The translations under genes and the position numbers were made by a program. DNA of 64,000 nt from contig NZ_JNZY01000006.1 in assembly GCF_000717655.1 (NCBI RefSeq), forward strand, positions 186,001 through 250,000. Reading direction: 5' to 3'. This DNA is from Streptomyces katrae (GTDB lineage Bacteria > Actinomycetota > Actinomycetes > Streptomycetales > Streptomycetaceae). Below the pieces are notes generated by a model. It was not told where the DNA came from, did no database searches, and saw nothing but the letters and a program-made list of their open reading frames with translations. This document shows positions 35,367 to 44,085 of the stretch, piece by piece (position 1 is the stretch's first letter; each line of letters begins with the position of its first letter).

Positions 35367-37076
35367 TCAGACGACTGGCGGCAGCAGGGCCCTGGGTACC
35401 TTCCCGGGGGTTCGTGCTGCCCGGTCGTCCAACGACACCGGTGCGGGCTCCGGATGCGGCGCACACGTGACACGCCACCCCGAGGTGTCACCCGTCAGCA
35501 AGTACCGCTCCACGTGACGGTCCACGCAGTCATTGCGTCCGCCGACCACTCCGTGGGCCCCGGCCCCCTCCTCGGTGACCAGCGCGGCCCCGTCGCCGAG
35601 CCGCCGTTGCAGCTCCAGCGCGCCCGGGTACGGGGTCGCCCCGTCCCGCTCCGCCGCGACGACCAGCGTGCGGGGGACCGCCCCCGGCTGCGCGCCCACC
35701 ACCACCGGCTGCTTCCGCTCGGCGACCGGCCAGTACGCGCACGGCAGGTTGAGGAAGGCGTTGGCCCAGGTCTCGAACGGCGCCCGGCGCGCCAGTTCGG
35801 TGTTGTCGCGGTCCCAGGTCTCCCAGTCCGCGGGCCAGGCGGCGTCGTTGCACAGCACCGCCGTGTACACCGCCCGCTCGTTCTCCCGCGCGGCCGCCGA
35901 CTCCGGGTCCGGGCGCGCCTGTTCGGCCAGCGGAACCGGATCGCCGGCCAGGAAGGCGCTGAGGGCGGCCGCCCGCTCCGGCCAGACGTCGTCGTAGTAC
36001 GCGGCCTGCAGGAAGGCGGCCTGGAGCTCACCGGTGCCGACGGTCCCGTCGGCCGGAGTGCGCGCCACCGCGTCCCGCACGCGCTCGTAGCTCGCCTGTA
36101 CGGCGGCAGGGGTGGCGCCCAGCCGGTACGTGGCGTGGTGCCGGGCGGCCCAGGCGCGGAAGTCGTACCAGCGGCGCTCGAACCCCGGTGCCTGGCCGAG
36201 GTTGTTGAGGTACCAGATGTGGCGCGGGTCGGGGTCGACCGCGGAGTCGAGGACCATCCGGCGGACGCGGCCGGGGTGGAGTGTGGCGTAGACGGCGCCC
36301 AGGTAGGTGCCGTACGAGGCGCCCATGAAGGTCAGCTTCTCCTCGCCGAGCGCGGCACGGAGCACGTGCAGGTCGCGGACGTTGTCGAGGGTCGAGTAGT
36401 GCCGCAGGGCCGCGCCGGCCCGCTGCGCACAGCCGCGGGCGTAGGCCCGGGCGGCGGCGACGCGCTGCTGCTTGTACGCGGCGGAGGGCTCCGCCGGGAC
36501 CTGGGTGGGGCCCTTCGCGCGGACGGCGGGGTCCTCGCAGGACAGCGGGGCGGAACGGCCGACTCCGCGCGGGGCGTAGCCGACGAGGTCGTAGGCGGCA
36601 GCGATGCGCTCCCACTCGGGGAGGTCGCCGACCAGCGGGAAGAACATCCCGGAGGCGCCGGGACCGCCGGGGTTGTAGACGAGCGCCCCCTGGCGCGCGG
36701 CGCCACCGCTGCCGGTGGCGGCGACCCGGCTGACGGTGAGGGAGATCTGAGGCCCGTCGGGCCGGGCGTAGTCGAGCGGAACCCGCAGGCTCGCGCACTG
36801 CACGCTGGAGGGCAACTCCTCGACGGAGGCACACCGCCCGAAGCGGAGCCCGCCGGCCGTGGCCGCCTGGGCGGAACGGTGGGCGACGAGTTCGGCGCCG
36901 GCGTCCGCAGCGGCTGTCCGCGCCGCGGAGCCTGCGCTTGCGGCGGCCGCCCCCGCGGCGTGGCCGACGCCGTCGGGGCCGGGGGCGGTCGCGTGCGCGT
37001 GCGGGGTCGGGATGCACAGGGTGAGGGAGAGGACCGCCGCGGCGACTGCGCAGCGGGCGAGCGGAGTCCGCATCAT
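35367..37076 (-). CDS. Secreted alpha/beta-hydrolase peptidase, tripeptidyl-aminopeptidase (Tap/Slp) type
   Basis: 569 aa from ATG 37076 (ATG 37073 is adjacent). A Sec signal peptide (about 1-30, ending near AHA-T) precedes an S33-type alpha/beta hydrolase. The oxyanion region is YNPGGPGASG (134-143), the nucleophile S254 in GASYGTY, the acid Asp in VVAAERDGATPYPGA, and the His in AGAHGVV near the C-terminus. The family C-terminal TAP-like domain (about 450-545) carries these last residues. Streptomyces Tap and SlpD/SlpE remove N-terminal peptides from extracellular proteins. No lipobox is obvious, so it should be soluble and secreted. Confidence 0.87.
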   Translation of the reverse strand: MMRTPLARCAVAAAVLSLTLCIPTPHAHATAPGPDGVGHAAGAAAASAGSAARTAAADAGAELVAHRSAQAATAGGLRFGRCASVEELPSSVQCASLRVPLDYARPDGPQISLTVSRVAATGSGGAARQGALVYNPGGPGASGMFFPLVGDLPEWERIAAAYDLVGYAPRGVGRSAPLSCEDPAVRAKGPTQVPAEPSAAYKQQRVAAARAYARGCAQRAGAALRHYSTLDNVRDLHVLRAALGEEKLTFMGASYGTYLGAVYATLHPGRVRRMVLDSAVDPDPRHIWYLNNLGQAPGFERRWYDFRAWAARHHATYRLGATPAAVQASYERVRDAVARTPADGTVGTGELQAAFLQAAYYDDVWPERAAALSAFLAGDPVPLAEQARPDPESAAARENERAVYTAVLCNDAAWPADWETWDRDNTELARRAPFETWANAFLNLPCAYWPVAERKQPVVVGAQPGAVPRTLVVAAERDGATPYPGALELQRRLGDGAALVTEEGAGAHGVVGGRNDCVDRHVERYLLTGDTSGWRVTCAPHPEPAPVSLDDRAARTPGKVPRALLPPVV

Positions 37077-37314
37077 GGGCCGCCTTCATCTCTTCGGATG
37101 AGCTGATGAGATGCGCTGGGCGGGGCCCTGTACAGGACCACCGCCGGGTGTCGGCCGCAATCCCCCGGTTGCCCCCCGATGCCGCCCGTAGGGCGGGATC
37201 CTCGGGCACCGGGACCCCGCCCGGCCGCACCGCCGTGGGGGACTGCGCGTCACCCCGCTCCCGGTCCAGCACCACGAGCAGCAGCCACCAGATGCGGAGG
37301 TGGGGGAATGCCGG

Positions 37315-38391
37315 TCAGGAACTGCTGCTGCTGCAGCTCGAACCGGACGAACTGCTGCAACTCGAACTGCTGGAACAGCTGGAGCTGCTGCTCGCGCAGC
37401 TGCTGCCGCCGGACGAGGACCCGCAGCCCGAGCCCGAGGAGGAACAGCTCGACCCCGAGGACCCGCAGCCGGACCCGGTGGATCCGCAGCCGGACCCGGA
37501 GCCTCCGCCGCCGTCGCTGCTGCCGGCGCACCACACGACGGGCAGGACCGCGGCGGAAGACCCGCAGTAGTCCGACGAGGACGAGGACGAGTTCGACGAG
37601 GACGGGCCCCGGCGCGCGGAGCGCGACTGCGCGGCCGCCAGCCGGGTGCTGCGCGCGGCCGGCACCAGCTGTTCCCGCAGGTACGGGTCCCGCAGGCCGC
37701 GCAGCCCGTACAGGGCGGTCTGCACGTGCGGGGTCTGGTCGTTCAGGTACTGCGTGCGGATCTCGCGCAGCGCCGCCTGCCCCGCCGGGGTGAGCCGCTG
37801 CCTGGCCCGGGCGGCGAGGGCGCATCCCATGACGATCCCGCCCATCAGCGCGGGGAAGACCTTGATGGCGAACGGCACCTGCGGGCCGGAATCGAGCGCC
37901 AGCGCCACGAAAGTGAGGGGCAGGGAGAACACCACCCACACCGCGCACACCACGGCCTGGGCCAGCGCCCAGCGCCGCCATTTCCGCCCGGAGCCGGGCG
38001 CGGCGAGCAGCCCGCGCGCGGCCAGCGCGTCCCCGGTCTCCTGGACGGCGGGGTCGGTCATGGCGGCGTACCGCACCTGGTAGAGCCAGCCGGACGGAGC
38101 CTGCCGCAGGGCCTCGATCACGGCCCGCTCGGCGGTGTCGCCGGCCCGCGCGCCGGGGCGTACCTGGACGATCCCGGGACCGCCGACCACCAGCCGGCCG
38201 TCCCCGAGCATCGAGACGAGCGCGGAGTCCACGACCGCGCCGGGACCGCCGGCCATGAACGCGGCCTCGGACAGATCGTGCAGACGCGGGGCCGGACCGG
38301 CCCACGGCGGGCGGGAACGCCGGATTCCGCGGAGCAGCAGGACGGTGGAGACGACGACGGCGATCCAGATCGCGACGGCGAGTACGTTCAT
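37315..38391 (-). CDS. TIGR04222-type membrane protein with Cys/Gly/Ser-rich C-terminal tail
   Basis: 358 aa; its ATG overlaps the stop of the DUF692 gene by 4 bp. Span 1 is about 3-20, followed by RGIRRSR. A globular region holds [20 protein letters not shown] and [15 protein letters not shown]. Spans 2 and 3 are about 141-166 and 173-194. By the positive-inside rule the tail (261-358) is cytosolic. The tail is almost pure Ser/Gly/Cys with ten Cys (276, 288, 302, 309, 316, 323, 332, 339, 345, 353); four of them (302-323) are exactly 7 residues apart. The N-terminal region fits the TIGR04222 family, which I recall as often ending in low-complexity tails. Coupling to a DUF692 enzyme suggests that the tail is a modification substrate (inference). 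Confidence 0.75.
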   Translation of the reverse strand: MNVLAVAIWIAVVVSTVLLLRGIRRSRPPWAGPAPRLHDLSEAAFMAGGPGAVVDSALVSMLGDGRLVVGGPGIVQVRPGARAGDTAERAVIEALRQAPSGWLYQVRYAAMTDPAVQETGDALAARGLLAAPGSGRKWRRWALAQAVVCAVWVVFSLPLTFVALALDSGPQVPFAIKVFPALMGGIVMGCALAARARQRLTPAGQAALREIRTQYLNDQTPHVQTALYGLRGLRDPYLREQLVPAARSTRLAAAQSRSARRGPSSSNSSSSSSDYCGSSAAVLPVVWCAGSSDGGGGSGSGCGSTGSGCGSSGSSCSSSGSGCGSSSGGSSCASSSSSCSSSSSCSSSSGSSCSSSSS

Positions 38392-39746
38392 GCCGCACGT
38401 CCCACGAGGGACCGGGCCCAGCGCACGATCCGGCGCGGCGGCCGCGCCCCGACCCGGTCCCGCCACCAGGTGGTGAGCCGGTGCCGGGCCGCGGGGTCGG
38501 CGGGCAGGTCCTGGATCAGCAGGTGCTCGGCGAAGTCGAGGGCGTCCCGCCGGTATCCGGCGGTCATGGGCCGGTTGCGGGCGTACGCGAGGAAGGCCTC
38601 GCGGTACGGGTCCTCACCCCCCAGGATCCCGGGCAGCTCGGGGGCGAGCTTCGCGACGACACCGGCCCGCTTCGCGGCCAGAGCCCGCGCCTGCACCCGT
38701 ACGCGCTGCCGGTCGAACCCCTCGGGCACGGGCGTTCCGGCCACGAGCGCCGACAACAGCGCCCCCTGCTCCAGCCCGACCCCGGTCCGAGCCCGCTGAT
38801 CCGGCCCGGCCGGCTCTTCACCCTCCGGCCCCGCCGGCGTTCGAGGCGCGGGGTCCGGGGCGGAGCCCCGGGTGGGGGTCCCTTCCGGCCGGAGTCCGGG
38901 GGAGGGGGAAGGGCGGGTAGGGGACAGCCCCGCAGGGCCCGTCACCCCCCGAATGGCGGCCAGTTCCCCGGCCAGCTCCGCCTCCGCCGGAAAATCGTCG
39001 TCCCGCTCCAGCAGCACGCCCGCCGGCTCCACCCGCTTCCGCAGCTCCGCCAGGATGTCCAGCACCACCGCCGGCACCGGATGCGCATGCGTGTCGTGCC
39101 ACACCCCGCCCCGCTCCACACCCCCGGCGACGTGCACGTACGCCAGCGCCTCCAGCGGGATCGCGTCCAGCACGGCGAACGGGTCCTCCCCCCGGTTCAC
39201 CCGGTTCGTGTGCAGGTTGGCGACGTCGATCAACAGCCGGACCCCCGTCCGCTCCACCAGCTCCGTCAGGAACCGGGCCTCCGTCAGCTCCTCCCCGGGC
39301 CACGAGATCAGCGCGGCGATGTTCTCCAGCGCCAGCGGCACCGGCAGCGCGTCCTGCGCGATCCGGACGTTCTCGCACAGCACGTCCAGCGCGTCCCGCG
39401 TCCGCTGCACGGGCAGCAGGTGCCCCGCCTCCAGCGCCGGCGATGCCGTCCGGACGAACGCGATGTGCTCGGTGACGAGCGGCGCCCCCAGCGCCACCGC
39501 CCGCTCCCCGAGTGCGGCCAGCTTCTGCGCGTCGGGCCGTTCGGCGCCGCCGAGTCCCAGCGAGACCCCGTGCGGTACGACACGCACCCCGCGCTCGCGC
39601 AGCCGCAGCAGTGATGCGGGCAGGTGGCCGGGGCAGATGTTCTCGGCCACCACCTCGACCCAGTCCAGGCCCGGCAGCCGCTCCACCGCGTCAGCGATCT
39701 CCGGCCGCCATCCGATGCCCACCCCCAGGTGCGCCATGGTCTCCAT
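38388..39746 (-). CDS. DUF692 multinuclear iron oxidase (MNIO)-family enzyme with fused C-terminal domain
   Basis: 452 aa. Residues 1-265 form a DUF692 TIM barrel with the expected metal ligands: H59 (VVPHG), H94 (VTEHIAF), E141 (LALENI), D174 and H179 ([14 protein letters not shown]), H205 (YVHVAGG), D218 and H220 ([10 protein letters not shown]), E247 (LLERDDDFP). The family includes MbnB and bufferin-type oxidases that convert peptide Cys to oxazolone/thioamide or related groups. A Pro/Gly linker (270-320) joins a helical domain (about 325-412: [50 protein letters not shown]). That domain recalls the separate partner proteins of MNIOs (MbnC/HvfC type). The linker contains a dispersed DNA repeat. 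The coupled downstream gene encodes a Cys-rich tail. Confidence 0.82.
   Translation of the reverse strand: METMAHLGVGIGWRPEIADAVERLPGLDWVEVVAENICPGHLPASLLRLRERGVRVVPHGVSLGLGGAERPDAQKLAALGERAVALGAPLVTEHIAFVRTASPALEAGHLLPVQRTRDALDVLCENVRIAQDALPVPLALENIAALISWPGEELTEARFLTELVERTGVRLLIDVANLHTNRVNRGEDPFAVLDAIPLEALAYVHVAGGVERGGVWHDTHAHPVPAVVLDILAELRKRVEPAGVLLERDDDFPAEAELAGELAAIRGVTGPAGLSPTRPSPSPGLRPEGTPTRGSAPDPAPRTPAGPEGEEPAGPDQRARTGVGLEQGALLSALVAGTPVPEGFDRQRVRVQARALAAKRAGVVAKLAPELPGILGGEDPYREAFLAYARNRPMTAGYRRDALDFAEHLLIQDLPADPAARHRLTTWWRDRVGARPPRRIVRWARSLVGRAA
38845..38872 (+). repeat. 28-bp dispersed GC repeat, copy 2, inside the DUF692 gene
   Basis: Identical over 28 bp to the complement of 23224-23251. 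Here it lies inside the coding sequence of the DUF692 enzyme and is read in frame as part of its linker (around [11 protein letters not shown]). Confidence 0.7.
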
Positions 39747-39873
39747 GTCCCCTCGCCCCCTCTCATCGGTCGTGTGCCGGTGTGATGGCCCCGACGGAGT
39801 CAGGCCAATCGCGGAAAGGGACGTTCAGAGCAACATTTGAGGTTCCGGGTGCGCGCTGTCCGGGCCGGCCGGG

Positions 39874-40641
39874 TCAGCGCGACACGCCGCCCGAGAGCCG
39901 CGCCCGCAGGGCCGGATGGTCCGCGACCACCGTCGCCGAGCCGGGGGCGATCTCCGTGAAACCGGCATCCCGGACCACCGGCAGCCCGCTCCCGCTCAGC
40001 TCCGCCCACCGCTCGCGCGCCGCCGTCCGTACGGCCAGCCGGAAACCGGAGTCCTGCCAGGCGGTGCGCTCCGCGCCGGTCAGCTCCCACCACGCCAGCT
40101 GCGCCGCGTGCCCGGCCTGGGCCATCGCCTTGCCGGCGGACATCTCCAGGTCCGGGTTGAGCCACAGCACCGCAGTCCCCGCGGCGGCCGGGGCGGCCGG
40201 CTCCGGGTCGTCCAGGTCGGTCCCCGAGACCTGGAGCTTCGCGAGCTCCTTGGGCCAGCCGTCCAACGGCACCGGCGGGAAGACCCGTACCTCCACCGCG
40301 TCACCGTGCACCGTGACGCCGGGCAGGGTGCCGGCCTTGCGCCACTCCGCCCCGCGCGCCCGCCGCACCACCTTCCGGATCCGCGCGTCCTGCCAGTCCC
40401 GGACCGCATCGGCCCACTCGCCCTCGCCGTGGGCCCGCTCGTCCGTCAGCAGGACCAGTACCGCCCGGGCCGCCGTCTCCAGCGCGTCCGTCCGGGCGGG
40501 CGGCTCGGCCTTCTCGATCCGCACCACCAGGGGCAGTACGAACTGCCGCGCCTCGTCGCGGGCGACGTGCTCCTGCCGGAACGGGCTGTCCGCCCCGACC
40601 GCAGGTACGTCTGAAGTGTGGTTCCGGTGCTGGCTGCTCAT
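39874..40641 (-). CDS. Peptidyl-tRNA hydrolase, PTH2-family protein
   Basis: 255 aa. The C-terminal half carries the archaeal/eukaryotic-type PTH2 signature: LEMSAGKAMAQAGHAAQLAW (Lys and His of the active region) and DAGFTEIAPGSATVVADHP. Residues 1-130 are an extra domain (FVLPLVVRIEKAEPPARTDA ... WQDARIRKVVRRARGAEWRK) found in actinobacterial homologues. True PTH2 enzymes cleave peptidyl-tRNA; bacteria normally rely on the unrelated Pth1, so this may be an accessory hydrolase with a different substrate. It is divergent from the AIM24 gene. Confidence 0.78.
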   Translation of the reverse strand: MSSQHRNHTSDVPAVGADSPFRQEHVARDEARQFVLPLVVRIEKAEPPARTDALETAARAVLVLLTDERAHGEGEWADAVRDWQDARIRKVVRRARGAEWRKAGTLPGVTVHGDAVEVRVFPPVPLDGWPKELAKLQVSGTDLDDPEPAAPAAAGTAVLWLNPDLEMSAGKAMAQAGHAAQLAWWELTGAERTAWQDSGFRLAVRTAARERWAELSGSGLPVVRDAGFTEIAPGSATVVADHPALRARLSGGVSR

Positions 40642-40712
40642 CCCGCCAAGGATGCCAGCCTCCGCCTTGAGGATGATGCCGCGGGGTCCCGGGCCGGGTG
40701 AGGATCGGGGTC

Positions 40713-41387
40713 ATGAAGAGTGATCTTTTTGCCTCCGAGAACCTGGCCCAGCCGTCGGCGGCTCCGGGCATGACCCTGCAGAACGCCAAGTCCGTGAAGT
40801 ACACCGTCAACGGTGAAATGCTGGCCCGTCAGGGCTCGATGGTCGCCTTCCGGGGGAACCTCCAGTTCGAGCGCAAGGGCCAGGGCATAGGCGGCATGCT
40901 CAAGCGCGCCGTCACCGGCGAGGGCCTCGCGCTGATGTCCGTACGCGGACAGGGCGAGGCCTGGTTCGCGCACCAGGCCGGCAACTGCTTCATCATCGAC
41001 TTCGAACCCGGCGACGCGCTGACCATCAACGGCCGCAACGTGCTCTGCTTCGACCCCACGCTCTCGTACGAGATAAAGATGGTGAAGGGCGCCGGCATGA
41101 CCGGCGGCGGCCTCTTCAACAGCCTCTTCACCGGCACCGGCAAGCTCGCCGTGGTCTGCGACGGCCACCCGATCATCATCCCGGTCACGGCGCAGAGCCC
41201 CGTGTACGTGGACACCGATGCGGTGGTCGGCTGGAGCGCCCAGCTGGAGACGGGCCTGCACCGCTCCCAGTCGGTCGGCTCGATGATCCGGGGCGGCTCC
41301 GGCGAGGCCGTCCAGCTGATGCTGCGCGGCGAGGGCTTCGTCATCGTCCGGCCCAGCGAGGTGACCGAGACGGCGGCGGCGCACTGA
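40713..41387 (+). CDS. AIM24-family protein
   Basis: 224 aa from ATG 40713. It matches the AIM24/TIGR00266 beta-sandwich family: SVKYTVNGEMLARQGSMVAF, LALMSVRGQGEAWFAHQAGN, FIIDFEPGDALTINGRNVL and the Gly-rich GAGMTGGGLFNSLFTGTGKL. Bacterial members have no defined activity; the yeast homologue affects mitochondrial membrane organisation. The gene ends just before a small ABC transporter pair in the same direction, possibly co-transcribed. Confidence 0.87.
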   Translation: MKSDLFASENLAQPSAAPGMTLQNAKSVKYTVNGEMLARQGSMVAFRGNLQFERKGQGIGGMLKRAVTGEGLALMSVRGQGEAWFAHQAGNCFIIDFEPGDALTINGRNVLCFDPTLSYEIKMVKGAGMTGGGLFNSLFTGTGKLAVVCDGHPIIIPVTAQSPVYVDTDAVVGWSAQLETGLHRSQSVGSMIRGGSGEAVQLMLRGEGFVIVRPSEVTETAAAH

Positions 41388-41398
41388 AGCTGACCGGT

Positions 41399-42199
41399 GT
41401 GGGCCGCCGCTACGGACTGCGGCGGCCCTGGGTGCTGCGCGGGGTCTCTCTCGACCTGCCGCCCGGCGCCCTCGTCCGCATCGAAGGCCCCAACGGCGGC
41501 GGCAAGTCCACCCTGCTGCGGATCGTCGCCGGGATCGACACCCCGTCCGAGGGGCGGATCACCGGGCGGCCGCGGCGCACGGCCTACGTGCCCGAGCGCT
41601 TCCCGGCGGCGCTGCCGCTCACCGCGACGGCCTACCTCACCCACATGGGACGGGTGCACGGGCTGGCACGCTCCGAGGCGGCGGCCCGGGCGGCCGACTG
41701 GCTCGAGCGGTTCGGGGCGGCCGGGTACGCGCACACCCCGCTGGCCGAACTCTCCAAGGGCAGCAGCCAGAAGGTGGCCGTCGCGCAGGCGCTGCTCGCC
41801 GAGCCCGGGCTGCTCGTCCTCGACGAGGCCTGGACGGGGCTGGACGTGGCCGCCCGCACCGAGCTGGACCGTGCCGTCGCCGAGCGGACCGCAGCCGGGG
41901 GCACGGTGGTCTTCGTCGACCACGACCCGGCGCGGCTCGCCGGCTCGGCCGATGCGCACCACCGGGTCGAGGGGGCCGCGCTGGTTCCCGTACGGGAGGC
42001 AGCCGGCGCGGGGCCGTACGTACGGATCGAGGCCGCCGGACCGCCCGGAGCCGAGCCGCCCGCGGGCCTGGCCGCCGCGCCCGCGCCCGGCGGGGGCCTG
42101 CTGCTGACGGTGCCCGCCGCCCGGTCCGACGCCGTGCTGCGCGAGCTGCTCACCGCGCCCGCGCCCTGGCACATCAGAGCCGTGGAGGAACTGCCGTGA
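41399..42199 (+). CDS. ABC transporter ATP-binding protein
   Basis: 266 aa from GTG 41399, 11 nt after the AIM24 stop. Walker A is GPNGGGKSTLL, the signature is the divergent LSKGSSQKVAVAQALLA, Walker B is LLVLDEAWTGLD, and the switch His is in VFVDHDPARL. The signature deviates from LSGGQ in the manner of small multidrug or lantibiotic-immunity exporters. The extra C-terminal 55 residues are not typical of the core domain. It pairs with the next gene, a small membrane protein, by a 4-bp overlap. Substrate unknown. Confidence 0.82.
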   Translation: MGRRYGLRRPWVLRGVSLDLPPGALVRIEGPNGGGKSTLLRIVAGIDTPSEGRITGRPRRTAYVPERFPAALPLTATAYLTHMGRVHGLARSEAAARAADWLERFGAAGYAHTPLAELSKGSSQKVAVAQALLAEPGLLVLDEAWTGLDVAARTELDRAVAERTAAGGTVVFVDHDPARLAGSADAHHRVEGAALVPVREAAGAGPYVRIEAAGPPGAEPPAGLAAAPAPGGGLLLTVPAARSDAVLRELLTAPAPWHIRAVEELP

Positions 42200-42849
42200 C
42201 CGGCCTGCTGCGATACCAGAGCGTGCTGCTGCTGCGCTCCCAGCGCTGGATCGCACCGCTGCTCGTGTACGCGGCGTTCCTGGCCGCAGGGGTCCGGCCG
42301 GGCGATCCCCTGCTCGACTCGCTGGGCTTCGCGGCCGCCGGACTGGTGCCGGTGACGGCATGGCTGGTCCGGGTCTGCGTGACCAACGAGCCCGATGCCG
42401 CCCGCGACTGTGCGGCCGCCGCGGCCGGTCCCGGACGGGTGCACGCGGCGGCCCTGCTCGTCGCGCTGGGCGGGGCGCTGCTGGCCGGGTCCGTGGGCAC
42501 GGTGGTGGTGCTGCTGATCGGCAACCCCGGGCGCAAGGTGGAGCCGGAGGACGCCGCCCTGGCCGGGGTGCTGGCGGCCCACGCGTGCGCGCTGACCGGG
42601 GCGGCCGTGGGGGCGTTGTGCAGCCGGCCGCTGCTGCGTTCGACGGGCCTCGCGGTCCTGGCGGGCGGCCTGGGCTCCCTGCTGGCCTGGGGCATCGCCG
42701 GCTCCCCGGCGCGCAGCGCGGTGACCGTGCTGGTGGAGGGTTCCCGGGCGGAGGCCGTGACGCTGCCGCTGGCGGCTTTCGCGGGGGCGGTGGCGCTGGC
42801 CTGCGGGGCGGGCGCGGCGGCCTGCTTCGTCAGCGCGCGCCGGGGCTGA
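42196..42849 (+). CDS. ABC transporter membrane subunit (putative)
   Basis: 217 aa; its GTG overlaps the ATPase stop. About six hydrophobic segments are visible, for example IAPLLVYAAFLAAGV, LGFAAAGLVPVTAWLVRVCV, AALLVALGGALLAGSVGTVV and LPLAAFAGAVALACGAGAAA. No recognisable family motif occurs, but the size and coupling to an ATPase fit a half-transporter membrane subunit of ABC-2-like type. It is probably an exporter. Confidence 0.72.
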   Translation: MTGLLRYQSVLLLRSQRWIAPLLVYAAFLAAGVRPGDPLLDSLGFAAAGLVPVTAWLVRVCVTNEPDAARDCAAAAAGPGRVHAAALLVALGGALLAGSVGTVVVLLIGNPGRKVEPEDAALAGVLAAHACALTGAAVGALCSRPLLRSTGLAVLAGGLGSLLAWGIAGSPARSAVTVLVEGSRAEAVTLPLAAFAGAVALACGAGAAACFVSARRG

Positions 42850-42863
42850 GTACGCTCGGAGTC

Positions 42864-43064
42864 ATGGACGAAGTGGACGCGCCGACCGGAACCGAGTCGT
42901 ACTGCCCCGCCCCGGCGGCGCAGGCCGGGCAGGTGGCCGGGCCGCCGTACGCGGACTGCGTGGAGTGCAGCAGGCCCACCGAGTACGGGGTCGCGACCCC
43001 GGGCCGGGTGCTGTGCCCGGTGTGCGAGTGGCAGGACGCGCAGCGCTCGGCCTGCTCCGGCTGA
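42864..43064 (+). CDS. Small zinc-ribbon-like protein
   Basis: 66 aa from ATG 42864. Two CxxC pairs, CVEC and CPVC, 16 residues apart, suggest one structural zinc. The N-terminal 25 residues look unstructured. It follows the ABC pair after 14 nt in the same direction and ends 16 nt from the convergent deacetylase gene. No function can be assigned. Confidence 0.6.
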   Translation: MDEVDAPTGTESYCPAPAAQAGQVAGPPYADCVECSRPTEYGVATPGRVLCPVCEWQDAQRSACSG

Positions 43065-43080
43065 GGCCGCGCCACCCCGT

Positions 43081-44022
43081 CTACTTCCCGATGAGTTCGG
43101 ACACCTTCACGAAGCGGTAGCCGCGCTTGCGCAGCTCCGGGACGATCTTCCGGATGGCCTCCTCGGTGACCGGGGCGGCGCTGCGCGTGCAGTGCATCAC
43201 CACCACCGAGCCCGGCTTCACCCCGGTGAGGACCTGCTCGGCCACCGCGTCCGGGTCCTTGGCGAAGGCGTCCCCGCTGACCACGTCCCACTGGACGGCC
43301 GTGACCTTGGCCGTGGACACGGCGCGCAGCGCCTGGTCGTCGTAGCAGCCGCCCGGGAAGCGGAAGTACGGGACCGTGTTGACCGCGCCGGCCGTGCGGA
43401 AGGCGGCGAAGGCCCGGTCCACGTCGGCCCGCGCGGCGGCGGCGTCGAGCGCGGGGAGCCCGTAGCAGGGCGAGGTGAAGGCGTGGTGGCTGTACGAGTG
43501 GTTCGCGATCTCGAAGTTCGGGTCGGTGCCGATCGACTTGGCCTGGTCCGGGTACTCCTCGGCCCAGCGGCCCGTCATGAAGATCGTCGAGGGCACCTGG
43601 AGCCCCCGCAGGGTCGCGATCAGCCGGGGGTTGTCGAAGTGCTCCCCGTCCGCGGCGCGCTGCCCCTGGTCGGAGGTCATGTCGGCGTCGAAGGTCAGCG
43701 CGACGGTCTTGTCGGTCTGCTGCTTCGCCCGCTCGAAGACCGGGGTCAGGCCGTTCGGGCCGGGCGCCAAGGTCGGGGCCTTGGCGGGCGGCGGGGAGGC
43801 GGCCGGGGAGGAGCCGGCCGTGTGCGGCGGGGCGGGGGAGACCGGCGGCGCGGAGGCCCCGGGGGTTGCCATACGGGCCTGGCCGCCGGAACCGGCACCG
43901 GAGCCGGAGGTGCCGCTGCCGCCTCCGCAGCCGGCGAGGGCGGCGCAGAGAGCGGCACTGAGGGCGGCCGCGACCGCCACATTGCGCACAGAAAGGGTCA
44001 CGCAGGCAAAATATATGACCAT
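43081..44022 (-). CDS. Polysaccharide deacetylase (NodB-homology) lipoprotein
   Basis: 313 aa from ATG 44022; GTG 44001 is an alternative giving a more standard signal. A lipobox LAGC is followed by a Gly/Ser/Pro/Ala-rich linker (to about 90) and a NodB domain. Motif 1 reads TFDADMTSDQG (catalytic and metal Asp in the variant TFDxD spacing), motif 2 NHSYSHH (metal His pair), motif 3 YFRFPGG, and motif 5 is around VVVMHC. Family members are metal-dependent N- or O-deacetylases of peptidoglycan or other glycans. It is anchored outside the membrane. Confidence 0.85.
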   Translation of the reverse strand: MVIYFACVTLSVRNVAVAAALSAALCAALAGCGGGSGTSGSGAGSGGQARMATPGASAPPVSPAPPHTAGSSPAASPPPAKAPTLAPGPNGLTPVFERAKQQTDKTVALTFDADMTSDQGQRAADGEHFDNPRLIATLRGLQVPSTIFMTGRWAEEYPDQAKSIGTDPNFEIANHSYSHHAFTSPCYGLPALDAAAARADVDRAFAAFRTAGAVNTVPYFRFPGGCYDDQALRAVSTAKVTAVQWDVVSGDAFAKDPDAVAEQVLTGVKPGSVVVMHCTRSAAPVTEEAIRKIVPELRKRGYRFVKVSELIGK

Positions 44023-44085
44023 CTGCCAAGCAGATCGCAGCGGCGCGAGGGCGGGCCTGCGAATCGCCCGCCCGCCACGTCCCCC

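Noticed and set aside
37106..37570. Plus-strand frame rich in Leu, Gln, Glu and Pro opposite the Cys-rich tail
   Set aside because: The repeats arise from the Ser/Cys/Gly codons of the minus-strand tail read in reverse; it has no ribosome-binding site.
37315..37640. The Ser/Gly/Cys-rich DNA as a non-coding simple repeat or CRISPR-like array
   Set aside because: Units are short, imperfect and in frame with a conserved membrane protein; there are no spacers of constant length.
38865..38990. Possible frameshift or insertion breaking the DUF692 gene in its Pro/Gly linker
   Set aside because: The frame stays open through the linker, the downstream helical domain is well formed, and the stop overlaps the next start, so the gene looks intact.
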